Of a stretch of DNA of 39,350 bases, positions 21,501 to 30,480 are shown in pieces (within the stretch, counting starts at the first letter, position 1; the number at the start of each line of letters is the position of its first letter). The notes under the pieces are model-generated. The model did no database searches, had not been told where the DNA came from, and saw only the letters and a program-made list of their open reading frames with translations. The stretch comes from Phoronis ovalis. Its lineage: Eukaryota > Phoronida > Phoronidae. The stretch is from positions 1-39,350 of the forward strand of contig JAOXYB010089162.1 of the NCBI GenBank assembly GCA_028565635.1. The letters run 5' to 3'. The position numbers and the translations under genes are program-made.

Positions 21501-24500
21501 TAATATTAAACTATGGTAATGTTTAATATGTTTCATCATAAAAGCAAGGTGCAGAATTGGACTGTTCAACCATTCAAATTGGCATTCCCTGGTGTGGGTA
21601 GTTCTGTCTTGTAACACCCCAACTAATTTGTTAAAAATACCCATGTCAGCACTGCTGCATTGGAACAGAAATCATATGGATACGAAGGCACAATTTAGTT
21701 CAAAAGCTATGTAAGCACAAATTCTTACCACCAAAGCCTTCTGGATATGTTTCTTGTAAATATTTTGTTGTAATGTCACCAGCAACAAAGTTTGACTCCG
21801 TCATTATGTCTCTTAATAGTGGAATATTGTGAGTAACTCCTAAAATGTACAGTTATTGTGATGAACTGGAAAGAGTTGCACAAAAGGATTTAAAAAAAAA
21901 TTATTTTACATTTGAAAATGAGTTTTCTAGAAAATAAATACAGCAATTACTCCAACATCTTACTTGTATTCTAGTACATAATTTTCCACCTGTTGTCAAT
22001 TTTGTGAACTTTTTCATCAGACGATTTTTGTCAAGCTATACCGACAAACATATCACTTGACTGTTGTGGCACACGATAAAAAATGACATTTTAATATAGA
22101 TGAGAGTATAACTGAAGTAAAAGTATTATTCACCCTTAATGACATACTGGTCCAGCGCTTTACACATGGTGTCTAATGCATCCTGCCTGGCAGGTCCATA
22201 AGTTACCAGCTGTAAAAGATAAGAATTACGAACTACTTGAAGTCAATTAGCGGAAGACAACTGCAATAATTCGTAGTTTCAAGAAACATTCAGTTACAAT
22301 GGAAGTGTCAAAAATAGAATCACAGCATACAATGAATGCTTTCTTAAGTTTAGCAACAGATGGCAGAACGTAGCACCGGACCTCGGGCATCCTGCGTAAT
22401 GCCCGCGATTGCATACTGAGCCTACGGTAACAAAGCGATTTGCCCTTTTACTAAATGCATAAAAGACCAGCAGTAGGAGACATCTAGCAAAGAAAGTAGT
22501 CTCTCATTGAGTTCACATCAGTTAGTGGCATTCTTGTGTGAATGCACAACTGATTCCCAGAGCTGGGATTACATTACATCCGGGGGTACTCATCTATGCA
22601 TTGGAAATGTTGGATTTGGATTGCATACTATTTGCTACTTTTCAAAAATTACTTAGTCCTTTGGTTTGTTGCAAAGTAAACGTCATAAATTTTGGATTGC
22701 TTCCAAATGTTTTCAACAAAAGTTTGGATTAATTGCCACTCAAATACTTGAATCACCACTGCTATAGCGCTACAATAGCACTACAGAATTTGTAAAAATT
22801 TGGAGTTGGTTTGTTAGTGCTAACTAAAATTTTGGATTTGCTCCAGCCACACAAACCTATACTCAAAAAAACTTTACGGTGTCCCCTGGGATTACATTAT
22901 ATCGAAACCAACAAGCATAGAACTCAGTGATGTTGGTGAAATCATTTGGCTATCAAGAACATTTAATTTTAGAAATGTACTAGTACATATTTATCATTCT
23001 ATTTTATAGTTAGCAGTGTTAAACTTTTGATATTCCAAAAATATATCACAAACCAACAGTACCTTGCAAATGAGAGGATCATAGTAAATACTGATGTCAC
23101 TTCCCTCTTCCACACCACTGTCACAACGAACCTGCAATGAAATAAAGGCAATGTACAACAGAAGACAGTGACATTTAGTTATTACACTTGCATGTTTGCA
23201 AGTTTTATAAACTATAACACCATTGTAGTCTTGTAGCAACATTATACCATAATATTATAAATAATTATCCATTCACAAGATCAAATATGTTCATGTTTAT
23301 CCTATTCATGATGTCCACCAAATGTCATCATTAGGTATGGCAATATTTGAATAGAATGAAACCTGTTGATTTCTTTATTGTTGCCTTAATTTTTCACACA
23401 AATAAGTAAATATATTCATTTTCCTTACACAAGGAATGTGCAGTGGTTCAACATATTTACTGAGACGACCAACAGATGGCAATCCAAAATTCTTAAAAGG
23501 ATCCTAAAAAGAACAAAAAAACATAGTACTCTATAAAATAATATTATTATAACTTTTAAAAGACAAAAAAAAATAAGAACACACACAAGGTTTTTTAAGT
23601 TTGTGCAAATAGACATAACGGCTCATTTAATCCATCTATGTGTATGATACCAAAATTGTCACTAGTAACTTTCTGGTACATCACAAGATTATATACACAA
23701 TACCTTAGCAGATTTCAGTACTAATAAATCTAGAACTTTGAACAATTATTTTATTTTGTTTACCTCAGCATAAACTCTGGCTTCAAATGCCCAACCATCA
23801 ATGCCAATATCATCTTGTGTCAGCTGTAAAGGATGTCCTTCAAAACAGTCAAAATACACATTTATTCACCTCTGATACTTCATATCAATACAATATAATT
23901 TTATTCAGTTACATAATCAAGCTTTCTTTCCACCAGAGGTCCCCCACTCTGAGTAAACTGACCTTCAGTATCCGAGTCTGTTTCTGATATATGTGCTCTA
24001 TGAAGCATATACATATATATATCAGAAACGGGTGCGGATACTGAAAGTCAGTTTACTCAGAGTGGAGGTCCCCATGACTAAGAACCCTGCCAAAATGAAC
24101 TTATAACTTTTGATTGCAAACTTAATTTTTTGTTCCACAGCTGGCTAAAGTTAATATTCGTCTAACTAATTCCACTAAAATAACATTCATGTAAGTAGGA
24201 ATTGTTTAGCGTACCATTTAGAAGCCACTTTAACACTATGACTCACTTTTACATTTGTATGACACACAAGAAATAAATTTTTCTTCGTAAATTATGTCAA
24301 CACACTTTAAGTGCAAGGCCTGTACTACTAGTGTTTGCCAAAGTAAAAATTTCTACAAATAATTTTTCAAAGTATTCAGTTCTACTGATAGAAAATTTCA
24401 CCTTTGGCAACTCTTAACATCTGGTGAACGATGTCCACTCCAGTGATACATTCTGTTATAGGATGTTCTACTTGCAGACGAGTATTCATTTCCAAGAAGT

Positions 24501-27500
24501 AAAAGTTTTTCTGTGAATCAACCAAAAACTCCACAGTTCCTAGGAAACAAACACTTGGGGTTATACTAAAAAAATATTACCAAGTCTAATTTATACATTT
24601 ACAACTAATATTTATTATGAATCAAATCACTGTGACACTAGCCATATTATATATATATTTATTCCTGTCAAACCTTTTACAATCATGCCTTCAGTAAGAC
24701 TAAACAAAACATAAAAATGTTAGCCTCTAGAAACTGTAACAGTACTGGAGAACTTAGAAATGATGTTTCAAATACCTAAACAAAACCTACTCAGGTCTGG
24801 ATTTAGAGGTGTCCCTGCATTGTAGATTTTAGACCTGAGTGAGCACAAAAGACTAATATCAGTATCTACCTGCTGAGTCATAGCCTACAGCTTTGGCCAA
24901 AGCAACTGCTTGATCACCCATGGCTTTTCTTGTGGCTGGATCCAAAAATGTACTGAAATAGGTTTCCATCAGTTACATATTTCTTAATGAATTATAATTT
25001 AAAATAACCAATTTCAAAATGCGAAATGTCATTAAAAAAACTTGTGGGATAATCTTCGAAGATAATGAATTAATTACTGTAATTATTTACTAACCTCGGA
25101 GCTTCCTCAATAACTTTTTGATTTCTTCTTTGAATAGAACATTCCCTTTCATTAAGATATATAGCATTATCATGTTTATCACAAAGCACCTAAAACAGTC
25201 AAGAAACATGCTGTAAGGCCCCGCCAAAAAGATAAGTTGTTTAACGAGCGAAAGCCCTTAAAAACTGAGTCAGTTAGATTTTTTAATGTTAAAAGGAAAA
25301 AAATAATTAAAAACAGTTTTATTTTTTGACTTTTTGTTTGAGCAGTTGTGTCAGTTAAACATGGTTTCGTTTGTTAAAAAAAATAATAAAAGCGAAAATG
25401 CCAAAATTTGAAGAGGTCGAGATCGTTAAACAAGGTCTTTTTTTAGTCTGGGCTAACTAATACATAATTATATAAAAATCTCACAAAAAAAGCCTCGCAA
25501 GCCTCCCATAAGCAGAAACATCCGTCTGTATAGAAGAAGTTTCCAAGGTAACCAGCACTGAGAAAATAATTGTTTTTGAAGTGCAATGACCATTAATTCT
25601 GGTTAATTTTTATATTACAAATTAATCACATTAAATGACAAAAAACATCAACCAAACGAATTGCCAAGTTGTTTAACAATACCAAAGAATTGAAACTTTA
25701 CCTAAACAAAAAAATTTACAGTTGAAATTTGTTTTAAACATAATTTTAAAAAGTCAAACCTGTATTTCAATATGCCTAGGGTTATCAATAAATTTTTCAA
25801 TTAGCAATCTGTCATCACCAAAACTAGATTTTGCCTCTTCAGTAGAGAAACGAAAAGCTGATCTAAAATATAAAAAATGTTGAATTAGGGCACAAAGATA
25901 CACATATTATATAAAATGCTGTAAAAAAGCTATATTATGAAAAACACAGTCTGAGATAATTCTAGGATTTCACCACAGAATTATAATTGACAAGTTGCGT
26001 GAATTGTTACAGTTGTGACCAGCCTGTTTACTACACGGCAATTACTAACATTTGGTAAAAAGTATACACTTTGTTTTATTGTGTATAGTCATTTTCTTTT
26101 ACTTAATTCTGTGAGCTGTTTTAATCTGCAATACTTGCATTTAATGCATAATACAAATATTAAATAAATTACTTGGCTTCTTCATCATTCCAGGCTATCC
26201 TCATACCCTTACCACCACCGCCAGCTGAGGCTTTTACCATAACAGGATATCCTATATGATTAAGATAGAAACGGTAGATAGAAGTGGTAAAAATGAATGT
26301 TTCAGGATGCTATATAGAAATAGGGAAGATTTCACAGTACCAAACGAAACATTTTAAATCAAAAAATACTTTTCAGAGAACATCCATTCAGTTCTAACAA
26401 AGTTTAATTTTAAATGCAATGGAACAGAAAACTAGCCTTTCAGTTTAGTGCTTTATGATGTAATGTAGACATCTTCATCAAAGGTCATCATTGCGGTGAA
26501 GAAGTTGACATGACATTAACAAGTCTAAACCTTATAGCTTAATTTCCTGCTGTGTAACTTTCTCAAATTAATTATAATAGAAAAGATTACCTATTTCTCT
26601 AGCAAGTCTAACAGCATCGTCAGCATCTTTCACAACGCCGTCATAGCCAGGAATGCAATTAACCTGAGCCTTGTTCCCAATTCTTTTAGACTCAATTTTA
26701 TCACCCATAGCATGAATAGCCTTACTATTTGGCCCAACAAACACAACATTGTTTTCTGCCTGTGGTATAAAAAATGACAACGATGAGTACATTATGATCT
26801 AAAAGCAAGAATAAACATAAATAATCATTTTTTGATTGGTTGAAGAAACATAATAACTTATCAGGTTTGAGCAGTTCTATTTAAAAATAGTTGACAGTGT
26901 TAATTCAGTCTTTCGTTTTCTTTAAATGAGGTAAACGTAAAGTTAGGGTCAAAGAAATTAATAAATGCAACTGCAGCAATAAAATATTTCAGCGAAGAGA
27001 TTAGACTTGCTCAAGTCCCTATGAACTTAAAAAAATTTTAAAAAAAAATTAATGTTTATTTGTCTTTTTTATGTGTTTTACATCAGTGTTTTTAATTATC
27101 TCGAAAAAAAATAAATTTTTTTTACTATCATATATATGTTGAGTGTTAGCCGTCCATAGGGACTTGTAAAGTTCGCACTCTGCGACCGTAGCGCCACCTT
27201 ACACCATCCTGAATTCCGGAGGGTGACGTCATCTATATCCGCCATATTGGAATTATCGTTGATGACACGTGTTATATTTTTGTTGCATATCTTTCGTTAT
27301 AAAATGGATATTGAGAGAGTAATTGAGCATGGAATTCGTTGTGTAGGCTTCGAAGCACTGTATGAAGAGCAGTGGAAGGTTATGGAGGCATACGCCAATG
27401 GGAATGATGTTTTTTTATGTGCGCCAACGGGCATGGGGAATAGTCTAACTTTCGAAATTGCTATTTAAATATGACGTCACAAGGTCATGAATTATTCATA

Positions 27501-29607
27501 TCACTGGAAAGCCTGCGAACTTTACAAGTCCTTGTGGACGGCAAACACCCAACATATATATGATAGTAAAAAAAAAATTTCGAGATAATTAAAAACACTG
27601 ATGTAAAAGATATAAAAAAGAGAATTAAACATAATTTTTTTAAATTTTTTTTTTTTATGTTCACAAGGACTTGAGCAAGTCTACGAAGAGATAAACAATT
27701 TGTTAAACACATTAAGCACAAAGATGTGAAAGTACCTACCAGTTTAGCTGCAAAATTTGTATTCTCAGACAAAAATCCATATCCGGGATGAACCTAAAAA
27801 ATGAATAAATAAGATAAAACAATTAAAATGTTCATCAACTCCAGTGAAGTTTAAATATTATTAACTTGAATTTAACACCAAAATACACCAGAAATTTAGC
27901 TTCTATTCAAAAGTCTCTACAATGCTTCCACTTGTGAACTTGCGTCTAATGGAGGTAGGTAAGTAAGTGCAGATTTCCAGATGTTGAAAGGTTCGAAGGT
28001 AAGCCGCTTAGCTTTACATCCTGAAGCCTTATCTAAAACTTTAGTTCCATTTATATAGCCAATGCTAAATTAATTTGTTTACATGAATTTTATGACTTGA
28101 TATTAAATATATCAAGGGTAACGAAGACCATAATTTTATATAAAATTTACATGCTTTTAACACTAGACAAAAGCTGAATACGACTTACTAGAAAGTCATA
28201 ATTTTTTTAAAGCCAAAGAAAATCTTACAGCCTCTGCTCCTGTTTTCTCTACTGCATCTAAAATGTTATCCATTTTCAGGTAACTTTGATTAGTAGGAGC
28301 TGGACCAATACAAACTGCCTCATCAGCAAGCTGCACATGTCGCTAAAATAGAAACAAACATGCCCAACATAAATAATTGTTAGCAACACATTGTCTTATC
28401 ATTTCTTTTACAAGACTGTCAGTAGCTATGCCCTTTTATCTTTGCTGATAGTTTTAATGTTATTTGTCGGATGTTAGTAATGTATATACTTTTGTGGTGA
28501 TTATTAGCAGGTAAACAGTAAAATGTTAGTTACTATGGATCAGAAATGAGTTTCTGTTTGTACAGAACAGACTGGCTAAAAGCAAATAAATGTAGAGGCA
28601 ATTTGAGATTCACCTGTTATAAGATAACTTAACATTTTGAAATGGATTCAAAATCTGGCCAGCCAAAAAGACAATCTTTAATTTGCAATAAGTATTAAGA
28701 TCCACCTCTCAGAGAATCCTGCATTGGGTCACAGAACCATCACTATATGACATATGTGTTTGATTGAATCAACAAAGAAAGTGTATACTCAATAAGGAAT
28801 TAGTTTAGTTTCTTTGTAAAAGTACTACTTACAGCTAATGAGTCTATTTCACTGTGTACAGCTACAGACTTAATTCCCATTCTTCTGCAACTGTTAATAA
28901 CACGGCAAGCTATTTCTCCTCTGTTGGCTATTAAAACTTTATTAAATTTCTGAAAAATGAGCATTTATGCTTTAACATGTTGCTAGATCTACAATCTATC
29001 GACATGCAAGTGTTACTTTTATATTAATCTTGTTGTTCAATTATCCTGTGGCTGTGGTGATGTCTAATAGTTGATGCAAAACCAACATGTGCACTGGTTC
29101 TAAGCGATAGTTTAGATTGCAATATGTATGCTATCACATATACTTACTGTTTCATTTTGATCATGTTTATCGTTCCAGTAATATTCTTTGCATAGGTGTG
29201 ATGTTGTGGAAACTGGTCTTGCAGCAGTCGTTTGCAAGAAGTACAGCCGCAAGCCCTATAACATATCATGGTGAATAGCTTATTATATTAAGGTAGAATT
29301 ATTACTTTGAAATTTGTTCAACTAGTTGATTTTGCATGATGTTTACAGCCAGCTTTGTAGGAACACTGTGTCTTCATCGACATATGTACCAAGGTCATAC
29401 CTAAAGACACGAAAACGGTCAAGGTCATACTTCAATGAAAACAAATGGACTTTAAAGACGATGTCATCATGTAATATCTTACAGTGTGTTATTATTGGCT
29501 ATTATTTCAATAACAACCTGAATGCTAACCTTCTTCGGAGCTCGAGTAGCGGCATTTTTGGCCTTTAACCATATAGCAGCTCTCGCAGCAGACAAGGTCG
29601 TCGCCAT
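18550..29607 (-). CDS. PCCA: propionyl-CoA carboxylase alpha chain, mitochondrial (24 exons, complete)
   Basis: Biotin-carrying subunit that carboxylates propionyl-CoA to methylmalonyl-CoA with PCCB in the mitochondrial matrix. Exons in transcript order: 29607-29530, 29255-29148, 28949-28833, 28342-28229, 27793-27740, 26759-26591, 26251-26173, 25862-25760, 25189-25095, 24952-24870, 24539-24402, 23837-23764, 23503-23429, 23131-23063, 22209-22134, 21839-21729, 21446-21344, 20993-20952, 20562-20460, 20129-20031, 19715-19662, 19322-19182, 18921-18844, 18618-18550. They give 743 residues with all phases matching. The N-terminus is an Arg/Lys-rich, acid-poor targeting peptide. The biotin carboxylase domain shows [37 protein letters not shown] and [14 protein letters not shown]-like region follows, then a biotinyl domain with EAMKM (Lys about 709). 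[10 protein letters not shown] and MGDKIESK distinguish it from MCCC1. Human PCCA is 728 residues and also has 24 exons. Confidence 0.97.
22210..23062 (-). other. PCCA intron with a GC-rich block and a perfect small hairpin
   Basis: An 853-bp intron. Around 22365-22420 base composition turns GC-rich, with a perfect 7-bp stem cgggcat (22384) / atgcccg (22399-22405) and an 8-base loop. The phrase ttttggatt recurs at about 22690 and 22835, with a shorter form near 22722. No tRNA boxes or coding sequence are recognisable. It may be an old inserted repeat. Confidence 0.45.
23937..24073. mobile_element. palindromic hairpin element (MITE-like)
   Basis: The left arm (about 23937-23992) contains cactctgagtaaactgac and the right arm (about 24015-24073) its near-perfect reverse complement gtcagtttactcagagtg. 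About 50 bases pair on each side, with a short AT-rich loop. It sits in a PCCA intron just beyond exon 23764-23837. No target-site duplication was obvious. Either a foldback MITE or an RNA-level hairpin could explain it. Confidence 0.65.
24789..24840. repeat. 10-bp inverted repeat
   Basis: actcaggtct at 24789-24798 and agacctgagt at 24831-24840 are exact reverse complements 32 bases apart, in a PCCA intron. Probably minor. Confidence 0.6.
25217..25453. mobile_element. small inverted-repeat element, possibly PIF/Harbinger-like MITE
   Basis: The left end ggccccgccaaaaagat runs into an exact 11-mer ttgtttaacga (25237-25247). The right end is its mirror (tcgttaaacaa 25433-25443, ending in ctgggc). 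A taa flanks each side (25214-25216 and 25454-25456), which fits the 3-bp TWA duplications of PIF/Harbinger elements. The about 35-base terminal repeats are imperfect and the 237-bp interior has no coding capacity. It lies in a PCCA intron. Confidence 0.5.
27224..27479. promoter_or_regulatory. two palindromic CRE/ATF-type sites flanking the helicase fragment
   Basis: TGACGTCA occurs exactly at 27224-27231 and 27472-27479. Each extends to gtgacgtcat / atgacgtcac in opposite orientation, so the pair forms an inverted repeat around the captured sequence. CREB/ATF factors bind this 8-mer; activity here is inferred. Confidence 0.4.
27304..27468 (+). pseudogene. captured RecQ-like helicase N-terminal fragment
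   Basis: The ATG opens a 54-residue frame beginning [20 protein letters not shown]. It holds a RecQ motif-0-like segment ([17 protein letters not shown]) followed by helicase motif I, read here as [11 protein letters not shown]. The Walker A lysine of the usual PTGxGKS is Asn here, and the frame stops right after it, so it cannot be a working helicase. It runs opposite to PCCA, and upstream sequence (ttcgttataaaatgg) looks like native 5' flank captured along with the first exon. The family call rests on motif order and is moderately sure. Confidence 0.7.
28343..28832 (-). other. PCCA intron without further features
   Basis: A 490-bp AT-rich intron between PCCA exons three and four. I see no gene, repeat or structured RNA in it. 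Confidence 0.7.
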
Positions 29608-29611
29608 TTTT
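29600..29611 (-). promoter_or_regulatory. YY1-like motif overlapping the PCCA start codon
   Basis: On the minus strand the start codon reads AAAAATGGCGAC, matching the AANATGGCG core bound by YY1 at many animal housekeeping promoters. It suggests transcription starts shortly upstream. The motif is short and could be coincidence of initiation context. Confidence 0.35.
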
Positions 29612-30480
29612 CTGCTTACATCTCGCGCAATATTCGAGAATATGCGAGTCTCTCAAAATGAAAATTAGTTCCCCTAGATTAAACGAAAGATTCATCATTC
29701 ATTGAATAAAGTGTAAATACCTTGTAATTACGTCAATAAGTAGTGTGTTAGCAAAGGATAAAATAGCCCAAATTAGAACAAAGTAAACACTTTCGATATG
29801 TAATCCGGTGTATCAGGACGCCAAATAACCCAACCTCTTCCTTGTATCATTGAGCGAGCTTGCTCGAATGTTTACCTCGGAAGAAATTGTTCAACTTGCA
29901 ACACAAGAAGGCTGATGGCTTAAACTCGCTATTGAGACCAAGGAGATAGATACGGAGAACAGGAGAGTATACAGTGTAAGGTCAAGGCTGTTATTTTCAT
30001 AGTTACGTTTTGTTTATGACATGACCGGTTTCTTTTTATCCTGTCGGCCATATTGGATGGTTAAGAAAAGCATTGTCCAAAATTTTGAGAAATATCTATT
30101 CTTGCGTGTTTATTTGGCTAGATGCTATCGTTTGTTAGGTTTTATTTGAACATGAAATATATAATTTGCGAAAACCCATAGTAATTGTGATCGGTACGGG
30201 TAAGGCTTAGCAAATATGTATATCTGTGACTCAGCTGATAGTGAAAGAGACAAGAGCTGTCATCATAATATAGTGATTCTGCGTAACAGATCTACAGTCT
30301 GTTTGTTTTAAGGGGAAAACTAAAATTTTTTTTGCTGTCCCTGCATATGTACGTGATCAGAGTAATTCTTTTTAATTCTGTAGCTAAAAACTCATGAAAA
30401 CCGTACAGAGTGTTGAGGAACTATTTGAACCTATATAGAGATCACCAAGATCTACAACAATTTGCCCAATATCAGAAAAA
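29608..30480. promoter_or_regulatory. head-to-head intergenic region between PCCA and USP9X
   Basis: Only 873 bases separate the divergent start codons of PCCA and USP9X, so both 5' UTRs and promoters must fit here or one UTR must be spliced. Composition is slightly less AT-rich near PCCA. Motifs include ctcgcgc near 29621 and gccatattgg near 30048. No gene is recognisable. A shared bidirectional promoter is inference from spacing. Confidence 0.55.

Larger units (their letters stand above)
27004..27681. mobile_element. 678-bp TIR element with hairpin arms and a captured helicase fragment
   Basis: Long terminal inverted repeats (27004-27177 and 27514-27681) start gacttgctcaagtcc and share stretches such as catcagtgtttttaattat. 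A TA dinucleotide flanks each end (27002-27003, 27682-27683), consistent with a TA target duplication. The 336-bp centre is GC-richer and encodes the start of a RecQ-like helicase. There is no transposase, so it is non-autonomous. It lies in the PCCA intron between exons 26591-26759 and 27740-27793. The superfamily cannot be named from TA alone. Confidence 0.85.

Noticed and set aside
22538-22732. 64-codon frame in a PCCA intron
   Set aside because: It has low complexity, no recognisable domain and no splice or promoter context.
26568-26792. A free-standing 74-residue minus-strand protein
   Set aside because: It is PCCA exon 26591-26759 read through into both flanking introns.
27485-27772. 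95-codon minus-strand frame ending in [11 protein letters not shown]
   Set aside because: Its start is PCCA exon 27740-27793 and the rest reads through the intron into the mobile element; the donor at 27739 ends the exon.
18550-29607. MCCC1 (methylcrotonoyl-CoA carboxylase alpha) or pyruvate carboxylase
   Set aside because: Residues around [18 protein letters not shown] and [10 protein letters not shown] follow PCCA, and there is no carboxyltransferase domain as in pyruvate carboxylase.
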